DNA of 64,000 bases, taken from Escarpia spicata. Lineage: Eukaryota > Annelida > Polychaeta > Sabellida > Siboglinidae. The first letter of the stretch is position 1. Each line of letters opens with the position of its first letter. A program made the translations under genes and the position numbers. This document shows, one piece after another, positions 1 to 11,254 of the stretch. The stretch covers positions 29,354,156 through 29,418,155 of the forward strand of contig OZ023210.1 of assembly GCA_963995525.1 (NCBI GenBank). Reading direction: 5' to 3'. Below the pieces are notes generated by a model. It searched no databases, was not told the origin of the DNA, and was given only the letters and a program-made list of their open reading frames with translations.

Positions 1-284
1 TGTGACATGAATGCATATATCTGCTTTATTTCATTGTCAACATGGCAGGAACAGGAAATATGTGTGCGTGCATGCGTGTCCCAAAGAAAACATATAATAA
101 TATTTTATTCAGAAACCATATATATGTATATTGCATTCATATTGACCGGGAAAATGAGTAGTTTTTACAGTAGTTATTTTGAAACAGGTTCACTACTAGA
201 TTAAATTTAATGTAAAATACAAAAAAATAAAGGATCTGAATAAGTTAATTTGTTAGTGACATAAATATTTCTTCACAGGATTAC
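1..284. other. AT-rich stretch, no gene seen
   Basis: AT-rich sequence with only short chance ORFs. If the helix-turn-helix exon next to it belongs to a spliced gene, this would be the start of its downstream intron. Confidence 0.5.
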
Positions 285-494
285 CTTAACCTCCGTTTAA
301 CAGTCCTCGCAGAGACGCCGAGCAGCTGGCTCATGCGTGGTGCAGTAAACCCACATTGGAACAAGAAACGAAGCTGTTGATTACTAATGGCAAATCTTGG
401 GGCACCTCGCATTGATCTTGGTCTCTCGGTCCTTTCAGAATGGTAACCTCTCCGCACGGCAAAATGCATGCGTAGCAGGAGACGACCAACCACA
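285..494 (-). CDS. helix-turn-helix exon of a transposase/integrase-like protein, partial
   Basis: Reading the minus strand, a weak acceptor (tgtcttag) precedes a 210-bp open stretch that ends at a donor-like TTAAG/gtaatc. The C-terminal half reads GAPRFAISNQQLRFLFQCGF and then TAPRMSQLLGVSARTVKRRL. This is a GxPRFxIxxxQLxFLxxxGFTxPxxxxLLGVSxRTVxRRL helix-turn-helix pattern. From memory it resembles the N-terminal domain of a metazoan family that carries an integrase-like core; that core is not visible here. The first half (FAVRRGYHSERTERPRS) is basic and unrecognised. Its incoming phase does not match the neighbouring exon at 991-1121, so an exon may be missing or the copy may be dead. Confidence 0.5.
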
Positions 495-990
495 CTAAGA
501 CATTCATGTGATTATATGGTTGATGTGTCATCACATTAAATGAAAGTATGTATGTATATAATATACAATAAAATATAATATTTGTATTTGTTAATATTCT
601 TTCTGTACCATGTTTTGTATTGTATGTAGGTGTGGATGAGTTGTAATAGAATAAAATTACTTGTATTGTTATAGCTGAGTAAAGCTTATTATTATAATTG
701 TATTATTATTGTGTGGAAGTGAGTTGGTAACCTGAAATATTTATGATGCATGTTCTTGATTAGAGAAGTAGACACAAGTTTACAACTTCAACATGCAGTA
801 CCACCAGGATACACATGTATAACACTACTTTTACCGAATGACCTTTGACAAATGAAAGCTAACACACTGATTAGCAACATACAGTTTCCTTTCAATTCAT
901 ATCACACTCGGTGTGTAAGACCAATACACATCGTCATTGAATAGTTTGTGTTCGAATTCACTTTAAAAGTTACTTAATTTATTTTCTTAC

Positions 991-1121
991 CTTGACTTTC
1001 AACATTTCCTTTCCTAAATTCTTCTATGATTGGCCCCAGCGACTGCAGTAATTCTTCAGCAGCACTCTCTGGTAACAAAGTTCCATTTGCCCTCCTTGTA
1101 TGCCTCTCTAATGCTTCTAAT
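991..1121 (-). CDS. candidate coding exon, charged helical segment
   Basis: On the minus strand a good acceptor (aaacatttctcttatag) and a consensus donor (TCAAG/gtaag) bound a 131-bp exon open in one frame only, with phase 1 at both ends. It encodes about 43 residues, including LEALERHTRRANG, LLPESAAEELLQSLGPIIEE and FRKGNVESQ. These are mostly charged and helical, as in the region before the helix-turn-helix of transposase-like proteins. It lies about 500 bp upstream (in gene direction) of the helix-turn-helix exon on the same strand, so both may belong to one gene. The product is not recognised with certainty. Confidence 0.45.
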
Positions 1122-1747
1122 CTATAAGAGAAATGTTTAGTTTAGGTTATATACATGAAAAGGTTATATATTTGTATTAACTGTTATTTATGATTACATT
1201 GATTATAATATTGATATTGCATATTTAGTAGGGCGGGACTGTTAGGAAATGCCACTTTGTTTTAACTGTAGTGACTGAATCACCACTAAATGATAGTAGG
1301 GTTAACTACCGGGTAACAATGTTTGGCCCCAAACCCGAGAGTCAACGTATACAACTGTGGTGTGAAAGCAATTGCAGAGACGGTTGGGGGCCTACCATTA
1401 ACCATATCACGCTATTTTGCTCATTTTAGATCCCCCCCAATTCCACTGCCGTGCTTAACCTTTAAGCTTACCGAGTGATGCATGCAGCTCGAGTTGAAGC
1501 CGGTAGGTGGTCTGTTGTGGCAAGCCGGAGGCAGTCATCGACGGTACGTTTAAATCGTGCCAAAAACAAGGTGGAATTAGAACTACTCTGTAGTCGCTCC
1601 TGTGCTCGTTGAATGCGGCGAGGAGGCATTTTGTAATGCGCATTGAACAGGATGTTGCCAGGGTAGACGAACTATAGTCTTCCCGCCTTAATACATTTAA
1701 CTAAGATCCTTATTCATTGGTTCAACATCTGATTCATAGCTAAATGA
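1122..1747. other. no gene seen
   Basis: Mixed AT-rich sequence. A 62-codon ORF (1455-1643, -) has no recognisable domain or splice context. Confidence 0.4.
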
Positions 1748-2205
1748 GTCTTTATTGGTTGCTAAGTTAACGCGTTAAGTTCTCCGATTCCTTACTGGTT
1801 GATACGTTAACGCGTTAAGCTATTCGCGTTCTAATTGGTTGCTACGTTAGCGCGTTAAGTTATATCGCGTTCTCGTTGGTTGCTACGTTAACGCGTTAAG
1901 TGAATCGCGTTCTCATTGGTTGCTACGTTAGCGCGTTAAGTTATATCGCGTTCTCATTGGTTGCTAGGTTAACGCGTTAAGTGAATCGCGTTCTCATTGG
2001 TTGATACGTTAGCGCGTTAAGTTATATCGCGTTCTCATTGGTTGCTAGGTTAACGCGTTAGTGAATCGCGTTCTCATTGGTTGTACGTTAGCGCGTTAAG
2101 TTATATCGCGTTCTCATTGGTTGCTAGGTTAACGCGTTAACTTCTTTGCGTTCTCATTGGTTGCCACGTTAACGCGTTAACTTCTTATTTAACGCGTTAA
2201 GTGTA
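1748..2205. repeat. 40-bp minisatellite containing TTAACGCGTTAA
   Basis: About 11 diverged direct copies of a unit near 40 bp (…CGTTCTCATTGGTTGCTA-CGTTAACGCGTTAAGT…). Many copies hold the perfect 12-bp palindrome TTAACGCGTTAA; others carry TTAGCGCGTTAA in its place. The two spacer forms (TTATATCG and TGAATCG) alternate, so the array also expanded as an 80-bp pair. Confidence 0.9.
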
Positions 2206-2284
2206 CCGCGTTTATGGCCCTATCGGCCTGCCATAACCGCTCCCCGATCGTTGCGTTCACGATACCATGCTGCGCTGCCGTTGT

Positions 2285-2475
2285 ACCCGGGCGCCGATCA
2301 TGCTGGTGCATCCGCCTTGGCCGTCGATCACGCTGTCGTACCCCGCCTTGGCCGTCGATCACGCTGTCGCACCCAGCCGTGGCCGCCAATCACGCGGTCG
2401 CACCCCGCCTTCGCTGTCGATCACGCGGTCGTACCCCGCCTTCGCCGTCGATCACGCGGTCGCATCCAGCCACTA
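2285..2475. repeat. 31-bp GC-rich minisatellite
   Basis: About six direct copies of a 31-bp GC-rich unit (GCCTTGGCCGTCGATCACGC…). Because 31 is not a multiple of 3, all forward frames stay open by chance and yield Arg/Pro-rich ORFs that are not genes. Confidence 0.9.
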
Positions 2476-2537
2476 CGTCCGTAGTTGACACACTTCATTG
2501 CTCACTGCTGTGTGGAGACCCACAGTCCGCGTTGTCT

Positions 2538-2889
2538 TCACAGGCACTTGGTTGCCAATACGCCTCGGCAACACGTTACATCCTCCATCCACCGACTCTT
2601 CCAAATAGGTTTAATTACAACACAGAATCCTAGCTCTCTGTTTATGTCAATTTGTGCTGGGAGTATAACCTCGTTACTTGCCTCCCACACAACATTACAG
2701 TGTCCCCTGTCTTCCTCTAGACAATAGGGTAGCACACTCTTTAAACACTCTTTCCCGATCCCCCTGGATACTATCTCCCGTATAGCGTATCTTTTTATAC
2801 TCGTAACCAGTGCATAACACATGACTGGATTTAACCAACCATCAAACGTATCAGACGTGGGTCGGACCCATTTTAGAGCACAACTCTAA
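2538..2889 (-). CDS. unrecognised ORF, possibly an exon
   Basis: An uninterrupted minus-strand frame runs from about 2889 to 2538; its first ATG is at 2822. Residues such as KRYAIREIVSRGIGKECLKS, ECLKSVLPYCLEEDRGHCNV and DINRELGFCVVIKPIWKSRW look protein-like and are not repetitive. No family is recognised and no convincing splice pair is visible. It may be a transposon-derived exon or chance. Confidence 0.25.
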
Positions 2890-3884
2890 AAAATATGCAA
2901 CGAATTAACTCAAAACACCCCTAATTAATCAATAATGATATAGTCCGTGTCGACGGCGTTGAGTTAATTATAGCCGCACCTTCAGGCTGAGTGTCTTCTC
3001 TGTGCTTGCATCTTCACATCTGGTACAAATTAGGTTGGGTCTTTTTATGCAACGCCACCGCTTCTTCACCGTATTGGCTTCACTTTCTTTTTAATGGAAA
3101 TCAGCGGGAACCATTATAACTTTCTGACTAAAGTTGGTTGTTTATGTTTGCTGTATTCTACGTTTGCCGTCGTCTCTGTGAATCAACGGACGTTAGCCGA
3201 TGTTCCATCTGCGTAGATTAGTCGTAGCAAACATCGGTTTACAAACTATTCATCGTGTATTGCTTCCCACTTGATCTTGTACCGTTCCGAGTTTACAAGA
3301 AACCGCTTAAATACTTATATATACTATAAACCGTAAAGTATGATGTACTTTATTCACACATTCGAACCCTACCAATATACCCTGTTAAAAGCAAACACAT
3401 TTGTGGGGATGCATCAATCAGTATTGGGACCCATGAACCGGTTCATCTGATCCCACATTTTCCGGCTCGTGGGTGACTGATCACAACCATACATGCACAA
3501 CTAGTTTTATCGAAAATTAGACCATCATCTGCCGATAATTGTTCCTGGTATTGACAGAATATGTATCCGCGATTGTCAACATGCCATTATCGACAACTTT
3601 TCATTATATGTTATTGCCGGGGTAATATTTAGTAGCGGTAACCACTTACTTATGTACGTAAGCTCTGGAATGGCGGTCTGGCGTGCGTCAGGCTCTTGTA
3701 TCGTGAGTATCGGCTGTCAGTTGCATGTGACTTGCGTCGGGTAGACGGTGTCTTATATATAGGGGTCACGGTTTGCTGAACGTGTGGGCAGCGGTAGACA
3801 GCAACAACAATACGGAATATGTATAACGAAACCAACGTAATACGGCAACAGCGTTACGGAAAAGCTGTTCATGTTTATGCCATG
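2890..3884. other. no gene seen
   Basis: Unique-looking non-coding sequence with short ORFs only. Confidence 0.4.
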
Positions 3885-3958
3885 TAAGATAAGATTAAAG
3901 ATAAGGATAAGATAAAGATGTATAAAAATAAGATAAGATAAAAGGTAAAGATAAAACA
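3885..3958. repeat. (GATAA)n-like short tandem repeat
   Basis: A run of GATAA/GATAAA/AGATAAG units. The minus-strand hydrophobic ORF here is only its shadow. Confidence 0.75.
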
Positions 3959-4079
3959 TGTTTTATTAGCAACTCAGCTGAGTTGGATTCACATTGTACA
4001 GTCGATAAAACAATAGAGTTAATACAGTGAAACGTTACACATTACTAATACAATCTTCTTTTTTGCCAAAAATGTTTAT

Positions 4080-6065
4080 TGCCAGTTGTATAACCCCCAT
4101 GATATTAAAGAATTACGATATCTGTTCGTCCCGATTCTTGGCAATGGGTACACATTACTCCCTCTTATATCATAATTGATGAGTATTTTTTCAGGTAGCA
4201 GATTATTTAATTTGTGTGTGCTAATTTTCATATTGTTGAACTATTTTTCACACAGACACTCTCGTCTTTCTTTCAAAGTATGTAGCCAACATGACTAAAT
4301 ATCTCAGCATAACTTGTACCAGGGAAAATTAATTTTAGTGCTCTTTCCTGTATCATTTCAATATTGTCTGATAAGTATTAATGTAAATTAGTACGCCACA
4401 CGGGGCATGCCTATTCAAGTACCGGTCTCACAACCCTGACATATAAAGTCTCCAGGTCATTCTGGCTAATTCCAGCTCGTTTTAATTGATACAACATGTA
4501 TCATCGTTTCCCAGCCTATTTCACAATATTCTCCACATGTTTGTTCCATGTATGATTATGTGAAATTGTAACTCCTATAAGTTCGGCATGGTCTGTCTAC
4601 TTGATCAACATCCATTCCATTGGTCTTTATTTGTTGTATGTTATTTCGAAAATTACCATCTTGTCCAAAACTGATGATCATCTCTTTTGATTTTCCTTAA
4701 TTAATTTATTTTCATGTCATTCTGTTCTGTCCACCCGGCGGCAATGTCAACATATTCTTGCATAGCATATGCACATTTTCTATCGCATAATTCGAATACT
4801 GTACGGTCGTCTACGTACTTATATAACGGAACAGGCGTTTCTACATCGCTTAGGTAGACTAGGAAACATTTAGGTCCAGATATGGTTCCCTGTGGTACTC
4901 CCCCATTTGGGTGACCAGAATGTGAATATACATTTCCTAATTTTATTTGTTGAGATTTGTCTAGTAAAATGTTCCCATCAATCTTATAATGTGTGGCGAC
5001 AAATCATACAAGTGTAGCTTTTCAAGTAACAAATGATGATTAATGAGGTTAAGTGCTTTGCTGAAATCTAGCAAGACAACTGGGACGTAAGAATCCAGTT
5101 TATCAGTCGCCTCTTACCACATGTGTACCATTTCGACGAGAACGTCTGCTGTAGATGTTCCACCAGTTCCACCAAATTGTCTAGAATATATTTTTCCTTC
5201 AATTTTGTCATCCACACATTTCATTACGATTGACTCAAACACCTTAACAGCTATTGAAGTTAGTGATATTGGTATAATATCCTTTTCAATCGACATAGGT
5301 GGGTTTATTTTTGGCAAGGGTATTACGTTCGCGCCATTTTTCATTCCATTGGAAGTACTCCTTCTCGCAGTGGTTTACTAAAAATAGCAGTTGATAGAGG
5401 AGCGAGGACGTCTGCGAGATTTCTTAACACCCAAGTAGGGATGCTACCAGGCCCTGTAGCTTTGTTTAACTTAACATTCTGTAATGCTTTGAAAGTTGTC
5501 ATAATACTGATGACATACTTGCTTGGCAATTCTTCATTTACTGTGAATAATTGATTATCTTTATTTAAACGATGTGAACGTTCACTTACAGATACAAACA
5601 ATCCGTTCATTCTGTTGGTTAGTAAACCACAATCACTGTCCGCTGTTTTGTTAGCAAAGCCTCGCTCGCATAGACGAATTGTTTTTTGTCTTAAGTCCCA
5701 TTAATTTTTTCATATGTTTTCACCAATCATGGAATCCTGATTCATTAATTGCTGCAGTTTTGGTTTGGTAAAAGTCATACTTAAATCTCGAAGCGGCTAG
5801 GTTAACCTTATTATGCAACATTTTGGTTAACAATATACATGACAAATTTTGAGGCATTTTGTTTGGTATAATGTATCCATCCATAAATCACGCTCTAAAC
5901 AAAACCCATGCATAGTAAAGCTACTACTGTCCTTATATTCCTTAAACCACGTTTGGCTAACACATATAATTGAATCATTGTGTTCTGCAATATATATTTG
6001 CAGTTCGTCTATTTTCTCACTGCTTAACGACCAGGCGTTTACATTAATCAGGGAAGGCAAGCACC
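4080..6065 (-). pseudogene. decayed non-LTR retrotransposon (LINE) ORF2, minus strand
   Basis: Read on the minus strand the order is that of a LINE. An endonuclease start lies at 6060-5827 (SLINVNAWSLSSEKIDELQI, then IICVSQTWFKEY). A linker follows near 5740 (WWKHMKKLMG). Reverse transcriptase occupies 5610-5114, with KATGPGSIPTWVLRNLAD, VIPLPKINPPMS and RQFGGTGGTSTADVLVEMVH. The catalytic box near 4820 reads YKYVDD, and DKSQQIKLGNVYSHSG-type residues precede it. A C-terminal RALKLIFPGTSY-like segment lies near 4300. Most of the endonuclease is deleted and several stops and frameshifts separate the pieces, so it is dead. The YVDD box is intact. Confidence 0.85.
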
Positions 6066-6154
6066 ATTTGTATTGTTTGCCCCCTGAAAGTCCAGAAGCA
6101 GAGGGCCGTGTAGCATAGGTCTATACAAGTCCTCCGTTTGAGAGTCTGTTACAA

Positions 6155-6255
6155 CAGGTAATGTAATAATCGACCGGAAATGTAATAAATCGACCGGTCA
6201 TGTAATAATCGACTGGTAATGTAATAACTCGACCGGTAATGCAATAAAAACGACT
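6155..6255. repeat. short tandem repeat of about 20 bp
   Basis: Four imperfect units of the type aTCGACCGGtaATGTAATaa. Confidence 0.7.
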
Positions 6256-6259
6256 AAAT

Positions 6260-6670
6260 TGATTATGATGACGATGATAATGAAGGTGATGATGATGATG
6301 TTAGTAATGACAACGAAGACAGTGATGACGAGGATGATAAATGATTACGATGACGATGACGAGGAAAATGAAGACAATTAAGGGGTTACCTTAATAACAA
6401 TGATGATTATAAAGATGATGATTATGATGACAGTAATGATGATGATAATCAATATTATAATGCTAATAATGATAATAACGACAGTGATGATGAGTGTGAC
6501 AAATGATAATGATGATGAAGACGGGGACGATGATGACAACGAAGGTGTGGTCTTAGTGATGAAGATGATGATGATTATGACTATGATGACGATGGTGATT
6601 ATGATAACGAAGATGAAGACGTTGAGGGTCATTATTATTACGATCATGAGGACGACGACAATGACATCCT
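6260..6670. repeat. GAT/GAC-rich imperfect trinucleotide repeat
   Basis: Imperfect (GAT)n, (GAC)n and (GAA)n codon-like runs. The ORFs on both strands (Met/Asp-rich and Ile/Val-rich) follow from the repeat and are not genes. Confidence 0.8.
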
Positions 6671-6719
6671 CAACCTCACTATTCTCATCGACCTCATCGT
6701 CATTCCCACGTGCACCCTT

Positions 6720-7109
6720 ATAACGGCTAGCCATGCTGACATCCTGTTGATCGTCACTAAAGTATACTTAACAAGGATTCTCAGAATATGTCAGCCGTTT
6801 GTTTTCTGGGAGAACACACGGAATGCCGTTCATATAACCTCCCAGGTAACGCAGTAACTACGTGTCAGCAAACAATAGGACCGAATCAGAAAGTGTGGCA
6901 GGGAAGAGGGGGAGATTAAAAGGGTCACCTCAACAAATGAAAGGGATAATCTACTTAAAATTAAGGGATCATCTCAAACAAATATTGAACTGCAACTTCG
7001 ATGCATCTACTTTCCTAAAATCTACCTCTACTCATCCAACATAACCGGCCTACTGAAGAGGAATATACGTCATAATATCGGCATACCACTCCGACATTAC
7101 AATAACAAT
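6720..7109. other. no gene seen
   Basis: Non-coding lead-in to the 41-bp array. Confidence 0.4.
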
Positions 7110-8405
7110 ACGTTCGTCGACAAGCTGAAACAAAATGATGAGTGCAGCGAATACTCCATTCAAACTGATCACAAAATGATGAGTGCAACGAATACTCCAT
7201 TCGAACTGATCACAAAAGGATGAGTTCAACGAATACTCCATTCGAACTGATCACAAAAGGATGAGTTAAACGAATACTCCATTTGAACTGATCACAAAAT
7301 GATGAGTGCAACGAATACTCCATTCGAACTGATCACAAAATGATGAGTGCAACGAATTCTCAATTCGAACTGATCACAAAATGATGACTGCAACGAATAC
7401 TCCATTCGAACAGATCACAAAATGATGAGTGCAACGAATACTCCATTCGAACTGATCATAAAATGATGAGTGCAACGAATACTCCATTCGAACTGTCACA
7501 AAAGGATGAGTTCAACGAATACTCCATTCGAACTGATCACAAAAGGATGAGTTCAACGAATACTCCATTTGAACTGATCACAAAATGATGAGTGCAGCGA
7601 ATACTCCATTCGAACTGATCACAAAATGATGAGTGCAACGAATTCTCAATTCGAACTGATCACAAAATTATGAGTGCAACGAATACTCCATTCGAACAGA
7701 TCACAAAATGATGAGTGCAACGAATACTCCATTCGAACTGATCATAAAATGATGAGTGCAACGAATACTCCATTCGAACTGATCACAAAATGATGAGTGC
7801 AACGAATACTCCATTCGAACTGATCACAAAATTATGAGTGCAACGAATACTCCATTCGAACTGATCACAAAATTATGAGTGCAACGAATACTCCATTCGA
7901 ACTGATCACAAAATGATGAGTGCAACGAATATTCCATTCAAACTGATCACAAAATGATGAGTGCAACGAATACTCCATTCAAACTGATCACAAAATGATG
8001 AGTGCAACGAATACTCCATTCGAACTGATCACAAAATGATGAGTGCAACGAATATTCCATTCAAACTGATCACAAAATGATGAGTGCAACGAATACTCCA
8101 TTCGAACTGATCACAAAATGATGAGTGCAACGAATATTCCATTCAAACTGATCACAAAATGATGAGTGCAACGAATATTCCATTCAAACTGATCACAAAA
8201 TGATGAGTGCAACGAATACTCCATTCAAACTGATCACAAAATGATGAGTGCAACGAATACTCCATTCGAACTGATCACAAAATGATGAGTGCAACGAATA
8301 CTCCATTCAAACTGATCACAAAATGATGAGTGCAACGAATACTCCATTCGAACTGATCACAAAATGATGAGTGCAACGAATACTCCATTCGAACTGATCA
8401 CAAAC
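7110..8405. repeat. 41-bp satellite-like array, about 31 copies
   Basis: Direct repeats with a 41-bp period (…AACTGATCACAAAATGATGA-GTGCAACGAATACTCCATTCG…). Most copies hold the TGATCA palindrome. Sub-families are visible: Cg/Ca at ATTCgAA or ATTCaAA, GGATGAGTT versus TGATGAGTG, and ATTCTCAATT. They come in blocks, as expected from repeated unequal exchange. It covers almost 1.3 kb without interruption. Confidence 0.95.
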
Positions 8406-9405
8406 ACACACCTGCAGAGTGTCGGGATAATTACACAACACTTTAAATCATTCAAATTTGTTTAACGGGATGCAGTTTACTCAAGCGGTTTAGACTAGGC
8501 ATGCGTCACCTCTAGCTGTGTATAAACGGTTTAGACTAGGCATGCTTCACCTCTAGCTGTGTATAAATACGATGCCATTTCCGAAGCACCGAGTTATATT
8601 CCGGAGCAATGTCTCCTAAGTATCACCTTACCCATAATGTTACGGACTAGCCCCTATTGTCAAGATCCGCTAAGTGAAGCGAACTTGTACGTATATCTGG
8701 ATTCAGGGATAGTGTAAAATTCGACAGAAATATCAAGACAAGGTAAAGATTTCCATAATTTATTCACCCCCACCGAACAACAAATTTATAAATATTCACA
8801 AATCAGAATATTAACTTCTCATATCACCTTTAAGATACTTTTTGACACTCGTCAGCCTCAGACACCCTCTTGTCATCGAAAAGATATGAACATATAAACA
8901 TCTCTTTCAGGTTACCACTTCTATATACAGGTTGTAAAAACCCTTCACCCTAGTCAACTCAACCAACCATGACAGACAAATACAACCTTCTGCGATCACA
9001 ATAGTGAAATGTCTGGGTACTGTTACCCGTTCTAGCCGTCCGTAACTTTTCGAAGTCGACTCAACTCAAGTTGAGGGAACTTCCCTTTTCTCGCGGGAAT
9101 TCACTCATGACGCTGATACCGCCTATTCGTGTCCAGCATCGCTATAGGTCTCTCGGACTCTCTCGGACTCTCTCGGACTCACGAGTGTTCTAAATGGTGT
9201 ATTTTGTTGTGTTGACGCGTGAGGTGATTGTGTGTATACACGTTCTTGTATACTGACCAGTTCTGTAAGTAAGCTGTTAACTGCTTATGTATGAATTTAT
9301 AGTAGAATCGTGGTACATATTTTAGTTAGTCTTCAACTTTTAAAATCGAGTGTAGTATCAGTTAGTTTTTATTAGTTTTAACGTATATGCATAATTGATT
9401 ATTAG
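8406..9405. other. no gene seen; includes a 41-bp direct duplication
   Basis: Two copies of CGGTTTAGACTAGGCATGC… lie in tandem at about 8486-8567. A TCTCTCGGAC triplet lies near 9151. Otherwise it is unique non-coding sequence. Confidence 0.45.
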
Positions 9406-9930
9406 TACAGTCGAACCTCGCTTTACGGTCACCTCAGTAATACAACCACCTCGCAATTAAGGTAATCTTAGAATAGTAATGTTATGGTATTCCAGTAAAT
9501 GCCAAAATCATTAAGTTGATTATTTTTTAATTGGGAGTTTAGAGAATGAGATCCGAGCTCAGTGAATCCACGACAGTTTTTTTCCATTTCCCTGCGTGGG
9601 ATCTTTTACTTCTCCTGGCACAGACACCAGATAGAAGAACCAACGGCTTATAGCGTCTCTTCCGAAATACACAGGCAACGAAGGGTGAATGAAACTGCCC
9701 ACGTTTCGTCATAACGGCCTAGCCAGTATCGAACCACCGCCCGACGGCACCAGGGTTTGAACCCCGTTTCCTCCGAACGACAGTCCAGCACTCTGTTGCT
9801 CGAACTCTGCACCCCACAGAAATAGTCCCAAATTATTTCCGTAGTAATAAAGTATATGAAATTAATCTCACTAATACGGTCACCTCGCCATTCACGTCAT
9901 TTTGCTCAGTCCCGTACACGCTTTGCCAGA
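9406..9930. mobile_element. Tc1/mariner-like MITE, split by a SINE
   Basis: Starts TA-CAGTCGAACCTCGCTTTAC and continues GGTCACCTCAGTAATAC. After an interruption the other half appears (CACTAATACGGTCACCTCGC). Relatives at 31685-31775 and 52966-53145 share both halves and lack the interruption. The 31.7-kb copy ends GAGGTTCCCCTG-TA, an inverted match to the start next to TA, as expected for Tc1/mariner-superfamily MITEs. The right end of this copy is not sharply defined. Confidence 0.6.
9545..9832 (-). mobile_element. tRNA-derived SINE, minus strand, nested in the MITE
   Basis: On the minus strand the head holds a box B (GGTTCAAACCC) preceded by a box-A-like stretch (TTCGAGCAACAGAGTGCTGG). A body follows (GGCAGTTTCATTCACCCTTC, GTTGCCTGTGTATTTCGG). 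It lies between the two halves of the MITE, so it inserted later. The box-A match is loose. Confidence 0.5.
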
Positions 9931-9967
9931 AACTGTACACGTATTGTTGGTACAAGCACACGGCTCA

Positions 9968-10231
9968 CACTGTGCTTTCAGAGGGCTGAAGATACTGCAC
10001 CAAGTTCAATACAACGTATTCGCAGACTTGGCTTTTGTTCCAAGCAGCGACGCCGATGATGATGAAACTGCCCTGGATGGCCACCCACAAGTGGTCTCCC
10101 TGTTCTCCTGACGCGGCGTGGAAGTGCGACTGCTCGGTTCGATCGATTGCATAAGTCTTGCGGGCAACGGAGATGTTCTTCACACAGGAACCATCATCTC
10201 CTGGATGCAGCATTTTTTGTAGTGTTTTCAT
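9968..10231 (-). CDS. unrecognised exon-like ORF
   Basis: On the minus strand a strong acceptor (cacgtttctctcgcag) precedes an open frame of about 88 codons that ends at TGA. The residues look protein-like and not repetitive: MKTLQKMLHPGDDGSCVKN, ISVARKTYAIDRTEQSHFHA, EQGDHLWVAIQGSFIIIGVA. Its last part overlaps the right half of the Tc1-like MITE. No domain is recognised. It may be the last exon of a gene whose other part is at 10707-10829, but the phases do not match directly. Confidence 0.35.
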
Positions 10232-10259
10232 TTCTGCGAGAGAAACGTGGAAACAATTT

Positions 10260-10540
10260 TAATATAATAATAATACTACCGTGATTTTACATGTGTAGAC
10301 CTGTTCGTTTACACGTGTACGAACGTACACTCGAGCAAAGGAGCATATTTGTTTTCGCACTATATAAATGTGCATGTATCTATGTACACCTATAATTATG
10401 TGTTTGTGTCTTTGTGTGCGTGTGTGAATGTGTATGTACGTACGTATTTTAATATTATACATGTATGCATATCAATATACATTTTGCATGTATGTGCGGG
10501 CGCTGGTGCGTATGTGAAATGACCAATTACACAGTTTGAT
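10260..10540. other. GT/TA-rich non-coding sequence
   Basis: TGTGTGCGTGTGTGAATGTG-type low-complexity sequence. No gene seen. Confidence 0.5.
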
Positions 10541-10544
10541 TGTA

Positions 10545-10690
10545 ACACGACACATCCACCACCCAACCCACCCATCCACCCGCCCACTTCACCCACACAT
10601 AATCACCCACCCATCCACCCTCCCACTTCACCCACACATAATCACCCACCAATCCACCCTCCCACCTCACCCACACCCAATCACCCGCGA
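10545..10690. repeat. CCCAC/ATCCACC-rich minisatellite
   Basis: Diverged direct copies of CCCACTTCACCCACACATAA-TCACCCACCC…, one unit being about 40 bp. It directly adjoins the candidate exon at 10707-10829, and the Trp/Gly-rich minus-strand translation here is repeat-derived. Confidence 0.8.
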
Positions 10691-10706
10691 CACCGGCCCC
10701 TACCAC

Positions 10707-10829
10707 CTCATCTGCAGGCAGGACAATGAAGCACTTAGTTGCAGCCCAGGGACGATCTTTGTTTGTGTCGTACATGTAGAGTCCCTTCAGTTGGTGTGTG
10801 GCCGCCTCCTTCAGCACGAACTGTTCGTA
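10707..10829 (-). CDS. unrecognised candidate exon, 41 codons
   Basis: On the minus strand an acceptor (gtccgtttatgtgacag) and a donor (GATGAG/gtggta) bound exactly 123 bp, phase 0 at both ends. It reads YEQFVLKEAATHQLKG, LYMYDTNKDRPWAATK, CFIVLPADE. Composition and splice sites suggest a true exon of an unidentified protein. The likely next exon (9968-10231) needs a different phase, so an intermediate exon or another donor must exist, or the gene is broken. Confidence 0.4.
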
Positions 10830-11250
10830 CTGTCACATAAACGGACAAATAAGTAAAAGTTGTGCAACTTGTAATAAACGCATGACACGCAAATAGACGC
10901 AAATAGGCAACAGATAAAGAACACTATTTTGCAATTCGGCCTTCTCAGAGTTTGCTTTGGAACGTGGTGGCGTCCGTCTTTAAAGATAGCTGCGGGAAAA
11001 TGTCCCGTACCTTAATAATGACGACTCATATATCCATCATATTTGCTTCAAAATACAAGTTTCAGGGATTAGTGATTTCAACTATAAAATGGTTCACCTT
11101 CGCCGACATTCATATCCGCACATTTTAGCGATGGTCCCTGTCAAAGTCAACATCCTTCATATGTTAAAAATTACATTACCTTCAGCAGAACAATTGGGTT
11201 TTGGATGCACCGATTTCATTTATGTAACTTATATTCTCCGACGTTTATTT
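10830..11250. other. no gene seen
   Basis: Unique non-coding sequence. The 71-codon ORF at 11089 (+) is not recognised. Confidence 0.35.
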
Positions 11251-11254
11251 GTTG

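Noticed and set aside
6378..6734. Ile/Val-rich and Met/Asp-rich ORFs
   Set aside because: Follow from the GAT/GAC trinucleotide repeat.
1748..8405. CRISPR array
   Set aside because: Regular repeats lack unique spacers of constant length and no cas genes exist; the genome is eukaryotic.
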